From Anaeramoeba flamelloides (lineage: Eukaryota; Metamonada; Anaeramoebidae), in contig JANTQA010000021.1 of assembly GCA_027625915.1 (NCBI GenBank), positions 3,782,001 to 3,846,000 on the forward strand: DNA of 64,000 nt, in the 5' to 3' direction. The notes under the pieces are model-generated. The model was not told the DNA's origin. It saw only the letters and a program-made list of their open reading frames with translations, and did not search any database. Made by a program: the position numbers and the translations under genes. Positions 11,701 to 30,140 of the stretch are shown piece after piece. How positions within the stretch are numbered: position 1 is the stretch's first letter; every line of letters starts with the position of its first letter.

Positions 11701-12769
11701 AAGATTTACGTGATCTGCTTTTTTAAACTCTGGTTCAGAGATTTGTTATTGAATAATTGGAAATTTTTTTAATTTTTTGTGAAATTTATTTGACGAGTTT
11801 AACAATAACTAGTATTTATGTTTGATAAGTATAATTAAATACAAACTCTATTTCACACAAATAGGTCCAGCTTAAAATTTAAAATTCAATTTTATTTTAA
11901 GAATCAACCAAAAAATTATTATTTAGAAATAAGACGAAAAAAAAACCAGAGAATAAAAGTTGTTTTTTATAAAAGAAATAACCGAAAAAACTATAAATTT
12001 TTGAAAATAATAAAATGTGAAAAAAAGTTTGGGTTAAATATAATTGGTTTTTCACATGCAAAATTACAGATTTCTTTCAAAAAATTAAAATTATCTCTAC
12101 GGCATTTTATTAATAAGGGATATGTATTATCTTAAAGGAAATTACATAACCTAAATATTATTGAAGTTAATTACAATTTCCAACTATTTTTTTGAATAAA
12201 TTGACTTCTAAGCAAAATAAAAAATTAAAAAGCAAGAAAAAACAATAGGTAAGATGAAAATCAAAAGTTAAAAAAATGTAAGCAAAAATCAAAAAACAAA
12301 AAAGAAAAAATTATCAGATCTAAAAATTGAAAATTTATTGTGAAAAGAGCAATGAATTAAACTCATAGAATATGTTCTATTTCTTTAATAAAACATGGAC
12401 CCCTTTGTCCGAAAAAGAGTTTATATAGATCAAATTATTTTAAAAAAATAAAAAAAATTCAGACTACTTTTTTGCTGAATACAAGATACACAAATTTCAA
12501 TAAAAAGGACAATAAGTCCAAAAGACAATCAGTTTTACAAACCATAAAATAAATTTATTATTTTTTCCCTTCTATTTGGAATTCTATCAATATTAACCTC
12601 CCTTTTTTAATGTAAAGATTGGATTAATAAGAAAAAAATAAATACTAATTTCCACACCTAAAAAATATCATTTAAAATTGAGACTAATAAACTTTTATAT
12701 CTTTAAATGAAGTTATGTGTAATACAAATTAACAAATTAGAATATTATTAAGAAATGATTTATAATAAC

Positions 12770-12971
12770 TACAGCCAGTTACACTTTAGGGACACAAACT
12801 TTCAACTAAATTTAAGGCATAAACATATCTCAAATTAAAGCAGCATTTTATTGGAATTTTTTTTAAATACAAATTATTTTACTAGAAATGAAATTTTATA
12901 CCTTTAATTTGGAATTTTTTTAGTGCCTTAAATTTCGTTCAAAGTTTGTTTCCTAAAAGTGGAACTGACTA
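12770..12971. repeat. 201-bp MITE, copy 1
   Basis: The ends are TACAGCCAGTTACACTTTAG and the complement of GGAACTGACTATA. The arms carry the family motif ACAAACTTTCAAC...AAATTTAAGGCA. It matches 20579-20779 and 45155-45355 in length and structure. The TA-CAGT ends suggest a Tc1/mariner-mobilised nonautonomous element. Confidence 0.8.
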
Positions 12972-13018
12972 TAACAATTTTGGATATTTGAATAGTTTTA
13001 TTAAAATTAAATTTAATA

Positions 13019-13513
13019 AATATAGTAGTGAAAAAAATACCATACATAAAAATAATCCCTAACAAGATTTTTAATTGTTAATATTAGGAGAAGTGTTGTG
13101 TAAATTCTAAATATTTCCAATCAAATCGCTGTTTTTTTTTAAGAATCAAATTTTTAAAATTATAACTCGCCGACTTATTAGAATGATGATTAATGAAATT
13201 ACTCTTGTTCAAAACACCCTTCAATCAATTAAAAAACAAGAATAAAAATTCTATTTTTCCAAAATCTTAGCCAACCTTTATAAAACTCTATTGTTTTTCA
13301 ATAAATTAGATCTACTTTTGCTATCAAACAATGTTCTTGAGTATTTTATAGAAACCATACTTTAATTAACGTTAGGTAGGTTTATTTGTGTTTTCATAAA
13401 AAAATTTGGATATTTATAAAAATGATTTGATTGTAAATATTTACATTTATACAACACTTCTCCTAATATTCACAATTAAAAATCTTGTCTGGTGTTTTTT
13501 TCACTACTGTATA
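13019..13513. repeat. terminal-inverted-repeat element, ~495 bp
   Basis: The left end (TATAGTAGTGAAAAAAATACC) and the inverted right end (TACAGTAGTGAAAAAAACACC) match. An inner arm block AATATTAGGAGAAGTGTTGT is repeated inverted at 13080-13100 and 13455-13475. The centre is noncoding AT-rich DNA. It looks like another mariner-type nonautonomous element, single copy here. Confidence 0.7.
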
Positions 13514-13868
13514 TTTAAAAATAAAATTTCCCCACTTTTTGGGAAATAAATTAGGTAATTCGAGTTATTTCGTAATAAAAAGCAATAAAAAATTTCGGAA
13601 TTATTTTTTGATTTTATTTTTTATAAAATAGTTCAGTTTGAAAATTTTGATCAAATTCAATACTTTTTTTATATTTATCATTTTTTTATCTTTTTAGGGA
13701 TTAATTAAAGTATTATCAAAACATACAAAAATCAGTAAATAATGAATTAATATTTAAATTCAATTTTAGTGCTTTTTTTTTTTTTTTAGATATAACTACT
13801 ATTTGAAATGAATTTTCTTCAAAACAATAACATTTTTTTATTATTATTTTTTTTTTTTCAATATTATC

Positions 13869-18728
<4,860 letters not shown>

Positions 18729-19540
18729 TTAACGGAGAGAAAAAAGTAAAAAAGGGCTTTGATTAACAAATTCGAATATTTTTTGAAAAAAAATGAGATA
18801 AAAAAACAGCAAAAAATCACTTAAAAAGCAAACCCAAAACAAAAGTCAATCAAATCGAAAAATCTTGTTGTTTTTTTCAAAGTTTTTTTTACCATTTTCT
18901 TATTTTTTTTTAATCTTCTTTATTCGGTTTTGGAAATACCACGAAGTGAACATTTTGTTTCTTTTCTCTGAGAATTTGAGGTATTTTTTTTTTATTTCGA
19001 AATAAAGAGAGAAATATTTGTATTTTTTTGGAAGAGTCAACAAAAATTACTTGAGATAAAACAAGTATTCAAAAACTGGTCAAATTAAAAGTTAATAGAA
19101 TTACTTTTTCTTGTTTCTTTTTCATTTGACTCAAGAAAATACTTTTCAATTTTGTTTTTATTTCAACTCAATTTTAAGAGAATAACAATTTTGCCTTCCG
19201 ATCAATTTCAGCTTCAATAATCATGTTGGAAAAAAAGGTCAACACTATTCTTAATTGAGAACTCAAACTGAAAATGAACGGTAAGATCTATAAATAAAAG
19301 AAAAAATAAATGATTAAAGACAAAATGGAGGATTCAAACAGTAACAGTTTTTTAAATCTCAAATTTTTTGCCCCTTTTTTTCTTTGGTTGGGTAGTCGTT
19401 AATAAATTGTTGAAAAAATTTACAATTTTTTGCGATCTTCAAATAACACTCTCGAGTTTTAGATAATTAAGGGGAGTTAATTTTTTTTTTTATTGATTTG
19501 ATGGAAAATAATTTGTATGAATTTTTTCTTTTTGTAAATT

Positions 19541-19950
19541 TAACCGTAATGGAAAAAAAGAGAAACACGGTTTTGAATTGGGAACATATCTGAAAATTCA
19601 AAGAAAGATCAATAAAAAAAGAATAAATAAATAAACAAAGACAAAATGAAGTATTCGCCACAATAACAGTTTTTTAAATACTATCTTTTAGTATGTGTTT
19701 TTCTTTGATTGATCAATTCTTAAAAATTATTCAAGAAATTGACTATTTTTGAGAACCCCAAAACCACCCACAATTTACATAAATCAAGGGAGATTTGAAA
19801 ATTATTTTTTTGTATTGATTGAAAATAATACATTGGGTTATTATTTGAAGTTATTGGTTTCTTATTTTTATTGAATTTACTTTTCATTTTGAGTAATGTC
19901 CCCAATGAAAAACGTGTTTCAATTGTTTTCCCTGTTCCACTTTTTATCGA
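19541..19950. repeat. ~400-bp inverted-repeat family, copy 1
   Basis: The arms carry GTTTTGAATTGGGAACATAT and, inverted at the other end, AATGTCCCCAATGAAAAACG. Internal blocks GACAAAATGAAGTATTCGCC and TTGACTATTTTTGAGAACCC recur in the copies at 26187, 30261 and 48770. The copy at 26187 has the inner blocks in the opposite orientation. It is noncoding. Confidence 0.7.
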
Positions 19951-20578
19951 AGTATGAATTCAGAGATCTAAAGAATGTATCCCCACCCACTTTTTTCCTT
20001 GTTTCAAAATATAACCTCTGCTTTGTTTTGTTCTTGTTCAAAGGCAACATTTAATTTTCTATTCAATAGTATACCTAAGTTCAAATCCTTTTTGAAGGTA
20101 AACTCTTTGAAGATTTTTGTTAAATTTGAAATTATGAATGAAATTAGTTAAAAATTCTTTGTATTTTTACAATTTTTTTTGAAATTTTTTGGTTGTTTTT
20201 AGATATAAAATTTTCTTTCTCTAAATTAATCTATTTTTTGAGAATATTTTTTTATTTTTGTTGATATAATTTTGGTAAATAAACTTTTTATATAATTGAA
20301 TGATTATAAACCATTTTCATATAAAACGAAACCTAATTTTCAGTTTCTCAGATCAATTAATGTACCAGCTGGTAGATAAAAAAAAAAAAAAACAGCTATT
20401 CATTTTTCAATATGTTAACCAAGTCTATACGGATTATATAAGAGAATGTAACCAAAACAATTACCAACTTCACTAGAACAATTAGATTTCGAAATGTTTT
20501 TATCCACCTGTTGAAAATGTTGATTATACTATTAATTTCAGACTGATTATTGTATTGAAGGTAAAAATAATATTGAAT

Positions 20579-20779
20579 ACAGTCCGTTTCAATTTTTTGG
20601 TACCAACATTTAACGTAATTTAAACCACAAAAAAATCTCAAATTAAAACAAAAAATTTGGATTTTTTTTTTTACACAAATTATTTTATTAGAATTTGAAT
20701 ATTGTGCCTGTAATTAGGAATTTTTTTTGTGACTTAAATTTCGTTCAAAGTTAGTGTTTTTAAAGTTGGGTTGACTGTA
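20579..20779. repeat. 201-bp MITE, copy 2
   Basis: It starts TACAGTCCGTTTCAATTTTT and ends GGGTTGACTGTA. Arms and length match 12770-12971 and 45155-45355; this copy is more diverged in its left arm. Confidence 0.75.
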
Positions 20780-21394
20780 AATAAATTTCAAATAAAAAAG
20801 TGTTTTCAATAGTCAAAAAGGGAGAATTCTTTTCTAAAGTCAAATTGTATTTTTATTGGAAAAGGTTCAATGAATATTTCATATATCATTTTTTTCAGAG
20901 ATTAACGAAAAAAAAAGGGTAAAAATGACATATCTACAAAGATGATTTAATTCGCTTATACTTTATCTCAACTTTTTGCTCTTTACTTACTCTTTCAATT
21001 TTGGCTATTTTCAAATTGTGAATTGTTGAATTGTTATTCATAATAACTTTTTACAGTGATAGTAAGTGTATCTAATTATCAAAATTAGAGGAGTTGTAGG
21101 ATAAACCAAATTTGTAAATTTTAGAAAAATCAAGTACAACAATTTATACTAAATTTCAAAAAAGTGAAAATTTAAAGAGTCTTTTAATCATCTGACTCCT
21201 CTAATTTGAATGTTTTTAACAAACAATAATAATAAAAATATTAGTTGAAATTTTCTAGATCAAAAGATCAAATGTTTGACTTTGGTAATTTATAGATGAT
21301 TTTGGGAAATTCTTATTCAGTGAAAAGTTTTCAAAATTATCAAAAAAAATGGAGAGAATTTTTTACATTTTTTGAAATTTATTTTCCAGAATAA

Positions 21395-22249
21395 CTATTG
21401 TGAAAAAAAAATTGGGTAATTAAAAAAAAATTGGCTTGTCAAAAATTTGTTTTGGTTTTATAAATAATAAAAATTTATCAAAAGGATTTACGATAAAAGT
21501 AAAATTTTATGAACCAATCTTATATTTAAGAAAAAAAAAAAAAGTCACGATCAAATATAATTTTCAAAAAAAATATTATTTCATTGCATTTTGAGCTTTT
21601 AGAATTGCTTTGAAACACTAAAAACACACAAATTGAATTTCAATTCCTAACTTTACTAAAAATGTTAATTCCTTTTTTCATTAATTACATTCCAAGATCT
21701 AGTTAGTGATTGTTTGGGAAGACTAAAAATGAATAATTGTGTTAAATTAAAGTTTGTATATGGGGATCTAAAAAATTTATACTGTTTCTAAAATCTTTGT
21801 ATTTCCTTATTTTGTAGTAATGACTGTAAAATCTTATTAAAAATCATTCTCTTTTGATAAAATATCTTTTTTGGAAGATTTTTGGATTCAATTTGGTTTA
21901 AAAGGATATTTAAGATTAACCGTTGATAAATTCAGGTTATCTAACAATGATAAATATTTTATTGATTTTATATATTTTAATTTTTCATAAATAGTTCTCT
22001 AATTTTTGCTAAAGTTTACAATTTAAATACAATTTATGTATTTTTAGTTTTATTAAGCAATTCAAAAGGGTCAAAATGCAACGAAATAATATTTTTTTTG
22101 AAAATTATAATTGATAGCGACTTTTTTTTTTTTTCTTAAATATAAGGTTTGTTCATCAAATTTCACTTTTATTGAAAATAATTTTGCCAATATTTATTAT
22201 TTCAAAACCAAAAAAAATTTTTGACTGTCTCAATTTTTTTTTTGCAATA
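21395..22249. repeat. long-armed TIR element (~860 bp), copy 1
   Basis: The arms are about 270 bp: from CTATTGTGAAAAAAAAATTG at the left to the inverted equivalent ending near TTGCAATA at the right. Both arms hold GTAAAATTTTATGAACCAAT or its complement and the block TTTCATTGCATTTTGAGC. The unique centre (about 21660-22000) matches the centre of the 28419-29284 copy in reverse orientation. No open frame is present, so it would depend on a transposase elsewhere. Confidence 0.8.
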
Positions 22250-23231
22250 ATTATTGCGATAATATTGAATTTAATGATTTTCAAATAAATTATGATTTGA
22301 TAAAAATAATTGAGATTTTTATAAATTTATCATGACTGGTTTCGAAATATCATCAAAAACTCGATAATTTTAGAAATATCAACCCAAAAGACTAATCAAA
22401 GATAAATTTCATTCTGGAGATTATTACTGGAGAAATAATTAGAATACGTTTAATTCATAATAATAGTAAAAATAAAAATAAAATAAAAAAAAAATTAAAT
22501 ATTAAATGAAAAATATAAAATAGAGAGAGATAAGGTTTTACCGAAAAAGTGCGTCATTTTTTTTTTTTTTTTCATTTCATATTAAATCCTCTATGCCCGT
22601 GAATCTGTTCCTTAATTGGCAATATCAAATCAAGATAAATATTAATATTGGTTCAATCAATGACTATAATATATATTTTAAAATATGATCATCAAGTATT
22701 TCGAAAAAATGTGAAAAAAATAACAACCCTTTTTTTGATAAAAACAATACAAGAAAATTTTAATAAAAAACCCAGTAATATAGTAAGGAAAAAAATGATT
22801 TTTTAAAAAATAAAATACATTTTTATAACCTTTTCCATTCACTTTAAAATTTTTTTCTGAAAAAAATTCTCTTTGAAAACAATTTTTTCAATCAAAAAGA
22901 AAAAAATAATCATCAATTTTCACACCTAAAAACTATCAGATAAAATCGAGATCAGAACGTTTAATATCTTTTATTGATGTTATGTCATACTAACAAACAA
23001 ATTGAATTGTTATTAAGAATAAATAAATGATTATTAATAATTATATATATTTAGATAGTTTTGGATGATTGGTTTTAATTCAATTATTTTAAAATAAATT
23101 GACCCTCTTTTTAGGAAATAGGTTATAAACACAATTATAATTTTTATTTTTATTTATTTTTTTTTTTTTTGAAACATCAACAAAAAGGAATTAAAGAAAT
23201 AAATAAATTTTTGGTATTTGTGATGTAATAG

Positions 23232-24985
23232 TTAATTTTTTGAGTTGTTAGGTTGATAATCATATTTGATATAAAGATCATTATTTTCAGCATCTATATT
23301 TACATTATCGTTTTGAGTATTTGTGTTTTTGTGGTTCTCATTTTGGTTTTCTTGTTGAAGATCATCGTTTGGATCAATATTAGAATTTTGGTTATTTTGG
23401 ATTATGATTTTTTCTTCTAATCCCAAATCTGAGTCATTGTTTTTCTCCGGTTCGGATTCTGTGTATGTGGATTCTTCGTTTGTTGAGGAACTGGAAAGTT
23501 TTAAATGTTTCTTGCTACCACCATCCTTTTTTTTACCTTTATCTGTTTCATTCAATGATTCAGGATTCGCATTATTTGTCAGATCAAACAAATTAATTTC
23601 ATCTCCTTCGAGTTCCAAGTCATGCTTTTTCTTCTTGTTAAGGTATATAGTTAATATACAACACATTAAAACACCAACGGAAGGGAGTATGATTACCAAA
23701 ATAACTTTAGTGTCTGAGGTGGACGTCTTGCTAGGTGTTGGCTCAGTATAATTCAACACAAATCCATCGATCCATCCACAATTGTCTCCCCATCCTCTCC
23801 CAAAATTTCTTGAATATTCCCATCTGAGTGTGTTACTCTCTTCATCAAGCATAATCACATACTCTTCCCAATCATGAAAATAGGAAATCGTGGATTCCAC
23901 AACCCCATTTATATAGAACGTTAGAGGATCCTTATCCTCCGATGAGACCCTCATCCAAAAGAGAATCATAGTTGGCCCTTTGACCTTGGTTTCGATCCAT
24001 GTTAATTCGTCATGGGTAATTGGACCACTAACCAGAGACGATTTACCCACTGCCGAGGTATCTTCTGTAACTTTCCATTTGGCGTTACCTCCAGTTCGAA
24101 ACACCAACTCTGGAGCATCCATTGCATCTGAAAGGTATGTGGTGTCCTCACATTGGAACGAGATTTTGTCAACCCACCCGCTCGACTGGCCGTTGTAATA
24201 TCGATCTAGTGTGTTCTTTCTGTATGACCAAGTAAAGTTGTGGAGACCAAGATGGAAATTTTGTTGGACATTTTCCCAGTAAACAAACCCATATCTTTCC
24301 TGATCTAAAACCCCGTCAATATAAAATGTTAGGTAATCGTAGCCGCCGCCCTCTGATTCCAGATTCCACCAAAAGGAGACGCACTCTACATAAGTCATTG
24401 TGCTCATGCTTGTGTACTCCGAGTGCCCGATTTTGCCGCTTTGTGCTGAAGAGCCATTACAATAGCTGATGTTATACTGCGAATACCATTCCGCATTCCC
24501 CCATGTTTCAAAATCATAAGAGCTCTCAAGATCTACAGCTTCACTCAGACTCTCAATGGGCAAGATTTCTATTTTGTCAACCCAGGCCCGCGAATTGCCC
24601 GTGCCCGTATTAAGATCTTCATTTTGGAAGATCCATGTGCAGCTGTAATTCGAATTCGTTTCGAGCTTGAAGATTTGTCGATGCCAATCCTGTGACACAT
24701 TTTTCGTAGCAGCCAACTCTCCATTAATGTGAAACGAAAGCGATACACTTTCTGGCTCTTCTTCAGCATCTAGTTTCCAATAAAATGATATCCATACCTT
24801 TCCCAGAACAGAAGCAGTCATCTCACAGGATTGCTCACTATCCACGAGAGAACAACTCTCGGCAGAGGAACCACCATAATAATAAATTTCATCCTGCGCA
24901 ACCCAAGCCAGGTCACCAGTAGAATCCAATTCAAGATCTGGGTTGTCAACAGCTTCAGAAATTGAAGAAGAATTTACTTGGCAAA
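23232..24985 (-). CDS. type I membrane protein with three bacterial-like beta-sandwich repeats
   Basis: Three repeats of about 130 residues lie at roughly 12-145, 149-282 and 288-415 (counting from the open frame at 24995). Each has the order SxSEAxDxP...WxS...SFWWxL...DxLTFYIDGV...W...GWVDKI. This matches a beta-sandwich domain common in secreted bacterial proteins and is MAM/LamG-like in outline. A single membrane segment (about 431-452, VILVIILPSVGVLMCCILTI) follows, then a basic stop-transfer stretch and a Ser/Asp/Glu/Asn-rich tail. The topology is extracellular repeats with a cytoplasmic tail. The frame has no ATG start: it opens at a TTG, and an AATAG acceptor at 24986 is the likely exon start. 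The signal peptide must lie in an upstream exon I could not identify. It is probably a surface or adhesion protein; the ligand is unknown. Confidence 0.8.
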
Positions 24986-26023
24986 CTATTTTCAAAATTT
25001 ATGATTGTTTTAGAGTTGTTTGTCAATAATTTTTTTTTTATTTATTGTGTTTGTTTTTAATTTTGGGTTTTCGAAATAAATGAAACTGAAACAACAAAAA
25101 ACAGAAAAAATTCAATTTTTACTTAAGAAAAGAATTAAAAGAAACAGGGTTTTGATCATTTAGAAAAATGAAAATTTATTTTTTTCCAAATAATTTGACT
25201 TGGAAGTTTTAATCAAATTTCCTATGAGCCTAATGGGGAGTTATTGTTATTTTCCAGTAGCTTTGAAGAAAAAATTATATTACCTTAATCTTTTGCCTTT
25301 GTGTTCAATATTTTCCAATCAAATCAAGTGTTTCTTCCCATATTATTTTTCTTTGTAGAACTTAAAAAGAAATACAGAATTTCCTCAGGATTTAGAGAAC
25401 AATCGTATTATTCTTAAAATTATCAACCTCGTAGTACTTGATTTCAAAAGAAAGAAATTGACTTGAAAATTATATATTAACGTAATTGGGGCGTTAGTAA
25501 CTTTTCTATTTTAAATTTGTTTACAATAACCTAGAGAAAAATCTCTAAATTTTTAAAAATTAGTTTTGGGGATTTATTTATATATAAATAAAAAAAATGG
25601 AATTAAATTTGAAACTACTCTCTGTTTTATTGAATTTTTTCAGTTTTTTTGTTCCAAAAATATTTTTGACTGGTATTTTAGATTTTAATTTTTTTGAACT
25701 TTATTGTAAAAGGTGAAATCGATTTTATCAAAAATGATTGAATTTTTATGTTTTAATTTTTATTTTTTAAGATATAAGTTGTTGTTTACCCTTGTTTGAA
25801 GTTAACTTTTTATTTAATTTAATAAATCAACAGAAATTTTATTTATTTTTAGTTTTATTTCTTAAACCAAAAAACCAGCACTTAGTTTTTTAAAAATTTA
25901 AAAGATTTTGCTCTATTCTTCTGTTTTCTGGAAAATCGCCAATACTTTTTTTTTAATTTTAGAAATTAAAAGAAAATTTTTGAAATTTACTATTTATTTC
26001 ATAAATTAAAAAAACATAGGCAC

Positions 26024-26098
26024 TCTCCTGCCATTGTACACACTCTTGGACAGTTTCGATACTCAACAACTTGATGGTACCGGCTGAATTCCTTAATA
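26024..26098 (-). other. possible short exon, cysteine-rich
   Basis: This patch is richer in GC than its surroundings. One minus-strand frame reads EFSRYHQVVEYRNCPRVCTM followed by AGECLC, with EGF-like cysteine spacing, between an AAG acceptor-like site and a GT. It could be an upstream exon of the surface protein ending at 23232, but phase and splice sites are not compelling. It may also be chance or a decayed repeat. Confidence 0.2.
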
Positions 26099-26186
26099 AA
26101 AATTTAGAACTTATATCAATGACTAAAAAATAACTTTTTACATACCAGAGAGAAATTGGATAAAGTCTTTTTTAAAATTAATGATA

Positions 26187-26604
26187 TTACTGTTGTGGAA
26201 AAAAACTGAAACAAGGTTTTTAATTGGGAACATTACTGAAAATGAAAAGTAAAATCAATAATAAGAAGAATCCAATTAACTTCAAATAATAGCCCATTAT
26301 ATTATTTTCAATCACCCAACAAATACAATTTAAATCTACTTGATTTATAGAAATTATAGGTGTGATTTTGGAGAGCTCAAAAATAGTCAATTTTTTGAAC
26401 AAATTTTTAAAAATTGATCAATCAAAGAAAAACACATACCAAAAGATAGTATTTAAAAAACTGTTATTGTGGCGAATACTTCATTTTGTCTTTATTTATT
26501 TATTCTTTTTTTCATTGATCTTACTTTTCAATTTCAGTAATGTTTCCAATTAAAAACCTTGTTTCACTTTTTTTCCAGTTTCACTTTTTTTCCACAACAG
26601 TTAA
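26187..26604. repeat. ~400-bp inverted-repeat family, copy 2
   Basis: The terminal arms are clear: TTACTGTTGTGGAAAAAAAC at the left and the inverted TTAACTGTTGTGGAAAAAAA at the right, each followed by GAAACAAGGTTTTTAATTGG. It shares the inner blocks of the 19541 copy in reverse orientation. Confidence 0.8.
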
Positions 26605-28039
26605 CATTAATATTATTATTTTTTAAAATATTAGATATTTTAATTTTTTTTAATTTTAATATCCAAATTGTGATTATTTGCATAGTATGGGTCATTCCAT
26701 CTGAAAAAAATATGATGTTTTTGTCTTTGCATCGTCTCTAAAACTTCAATTATGATACCTGACACTTAGAAATACACTTCACGACTTGGAAAATTGCTGC
26801 AAAAAAAAAATCTTGTAATTTTGTATTTTCGAAATACTTTCATATAATAAACATTATTATTAACAATTTTGAAAAAGGTTTTTAATTTTATTTTAATATT
26901 AATGGGAATTGAAAAAAATGAAAGTTTTCAGTAATATTTTTTTCATTTTTAATTGGAAAATTTGTAAATTTTTTATTTGACTTAGTAGAGAGATTATTTG
27001 AATTTATTTTTTTAATAGTCTAAAAAGAATCATATTTTTCAATGCAAAAATAAAATTATTATTTCTTTCAAAAGTTATTGTTAAATTAAATAGAATAACA
27101 CTGATTTTTTTTGTTTTTAGGATATTTTTTATCATTTTATTTTTTTTTTTCATTTTTCATTTTAAGATATTTTCCCTGTTTTTATCTGTTAATTGTTTTA
27201 CCATTTACTATTTTTCAATTCTTAAGGTTCAATCTACAGTTCATCTATTGTAACTCATTTCAATAAAAAATACTCCAAAAATTGGTGTTTTTTTCAAAAG
27301 TTGGTAATTTTGAAAAAGATGTATTCTAATCTTCATGTTTTTAATAGTTATCTTTTCTGAATTATATAAAATTATCATAACTTTAAAAAAATAATTAATA
27401 AAAAAGGTAAAACTGAAATTCAATATGTAGTTTTGGCTAACTATAATTTTCAGAATTTATTTTTCGCTTGTAGTATTTCTAAGAGATCTATCCAATTAGT
27501 TATTCATTTTGGCCCGTTATTAGTTATTTTGTACTAATAACTCCTGAAAATTGAAAATATAGCTGATAACTCAATATCACTCTTAAAAACTACCTTGTGA
27601 TTGGAATGTATTTTCAAAAAAAAAAACAAAAGAGAAATACTAAAAAAATCCGTTTTTTGTAGCAATTGGATTAAGAACGGTTAGAGATCAAATATAAATG
27701 AAAGGACAAAAGTCCTAATCTCTCTAAAGAATTCATATAGAAAACCCATAATTTGTTCCTAAAACCAAATTTCAAAATATTAAACCAATACTCTCCTAAA
27801 ACTAAAAAAACGCAAATACAATTCCATTACAATCTAAACCAAAAATCAAAAGTTTTGTTCTTAAAAAAAAACACATAAACCAGATGAACAGGAGTAACCA
27901 ACCAACAAAAGAAAACCCATAAATCTTAAAACTTAAAAATACAAAAAATAGATCAAAAATAAAACAATATAAATACTTGGTTAACCAAAAATCTAAAGTT
28001 ACAATTTAAAAATCATACTAAATTAGAATTCAAAATTTT

Positions 28040-28418
28040 GACTCACTTTATGATCTTAATGGAAGTTTTTTTGATGGATTATTCCAGTGTTCTAATTAAA
28101 AAAATATTTTCAAATTTTTGGATCAAGAACCATTTTTTCTAATTTTGCAAAATTTTAGTTAGCTTTTTCAAATTATTGTTTTTCTTTTGTTTTTATTTAT
28201 TTTTTTTTTTTTTTTTTTTTTCTTTTTTTTTTTTTTCTTTTTCTTTTACTTTTTTTTTTAGTTAAATATCAAGTAGAAAAAATAAGATCTTCGAAAAGAC
28301 CAATAATAACTATGAAAATTGAGAATATGTAATGTTATTTAAAATGAATTTAATTATTCGTAAAAAATGTGGTTGTTAAACTTTTTTTCAGTGAAAGTTC
28401 AGTAATAAAAAATCGGTA
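28040..28418 (+). repeat. ~380-bp dispersed direct repeat, copy 1 (empty LINE site)
   Basis: It begins near TTTTGACTCACTTTATGATC and ends with CAGTGAAAGTTCAGTAATAA, directly abutting the long-armed TIR element. It matches 35375-35698 plus 36427-36505, where a LINE has been inserted. The uninterrupted equivalent of the insertion site is AAAATGAATT at 28341-28350. A long T/C tract lies in the middle. Confidence 0.7.
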
Positions 28419-29284
28419 ACCATTATGAAAAAAATTTGGGTGATTAAAAAAAATTGGGTCAGTAAAAAATTTGTTTTGGTTTTTTAAATATTCAATATTA
28501 GCAAAATGATTTTTGATCAAAGTAAAATTTTATGAACCAATCTTACATTTAAGAAAAACCAAAGTCATTATCAATAATAATTTTCAAAGACAATAAAATT
28601 TCATTGCATTTTGAGTTTTTAAGAAGAACTGTTGAACTCTAAAAAAGAAAAATTTACTTTTAATTGTAAGCTTTACTAAAAATAAAATAACTATTTATAA
28701 GGAAATATTAAAATCTATAAATTCAATATGATATTTATCATTGTTAATTAACGCAAATTTATCCAAGTTGATCTTAAATACCCTTTTAAACAAAATTGAA
28801 TCATAAAATCTTCCAAAAATGATATTATTTCAAAAGAGATTCTTTTCCTATAAGGTTTACAATCAAAACTTCAAAATAACGAAATAAAAGGATTTCAGAA
28901 ACCATTTAATTTCTAAAAATCCCCATAGACAAACTTTAATTTAAAACAGTTATTAATTTTTGGTCTTTCCAAACAATGAATAACTTGATCTTGGAATGTA
29001 ATCGAATATAAAAAAATTAACATTTTTAGTAAAGTTTACAATTAAAAGTAAATTTTTCTTTTTTAGAGTTCAACAGTTCTTCTAAAAACTCAAAATGCAA
29101 TGAAATTATATTGTCTTTGAAAATTATTATTGATAATGACTTTGTGTTTTCTTAAATGTAAGATTGGGTCATAAAATTTTACTTTGATCAAAAATCATTT
29201 TGCTAATATTGAATATTTAAAATATGAAATAAAATTTTTTACTGACCCAATTTTTTTTACTGACCCAAATTTTTTTTACAATGG
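28419..29284. repeat. long-armed TIR element (~860 bp), copy 2
   Basis: The ends are CCATTATGAAAAAAATTTGGG and the inverted CCATTGTAAAAAAAATTTGGG. The arms of about 270 bp are highly similar; the centre (28690-29015) is unique and reversed relative to the 21395 copy. A GGGTCAGTAAA block is repeated at the tips. It is noncoding. Confidence 0.85.
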
Positions 29285-29904
29285 ATAGTATAGAAAATAT
29301 ATAACTGTTATTTATTGTTTAGAAAAGCATTTTTATCTTTCCCATATTTTCAGTTTTTTATTTAAAATTTCCTTTTATTATTTTCACCAAAAAAAGTGTA
29401 ATTTTTTTTTCATTTTTTGGAAATATTTTAATGATTCATTGTGAAATAAATAATATAATAGTGATTTATTGAATCAATATACTAATTATCTAAATTTTTT
29501 TAATGTCAATTAACGAATAATTCCACAAACAAAGATATTTTTGATGAAAAGCAAAAAAAAAAACACCCCATTCTATCTGTAATACCTAATTTTTAATATT
29601 TTCAGGAATATTTTTAAATATACAAAAGATTAATATATATTAGAAAAACCTAAAATATTGAAAATGTCTAAAATTTAAAAATAGAAGAAAATATTTATAA
29701 TATTTTTTAATAGAGGAGCGATTTTCTGGTTAACTCCACCTATACAAAATCATTTTTTTTTTTTGTTTTTAGATTTTATAGTATAATAAAAACAACTTTT
29801 TTGAACAATGATTCTATTCCAGAAAAATAACTTGAAAGCTAAAAAAAAAACTCGTCAAAAAATGAACACTTAGTGGAAATAAAAGAATAATCAAAAAAAT
29901 ATCA

Positions 29905-30140
29905 TTAATACTATTTGTTCTAAAATAAAGAGAACAAAATTTTCATACAGCTTTCCAAAAAAAGATATTTTTAAAGAAAGTAGTAACTTTTCAAATTGTA
30001 GATTCCGAAAATGAGTTTAAATTATTCATTGGCGTTTTTAGAATTGGGAACTTTGATGATTTATATTAATACTTGGAGTGTGTTTTTTTGGATAGCTGAA
30101 GGAAAATTTTGATCTTTTTATTTTATATTTAACAGTATAC
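29905..30140. repeat. ~235-bp inverted-repeat element, copy 1
   Basis: The outer arms read CAAAATTTTCATACAGCTTTCC at the left and, inverted, CAAAATTTTCCTTCAGCTATCC at the right. It matches 34955-35190 in the same orientation, including the internal GGGAACTTTGATGATTTAT. Confidence 0.65.
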
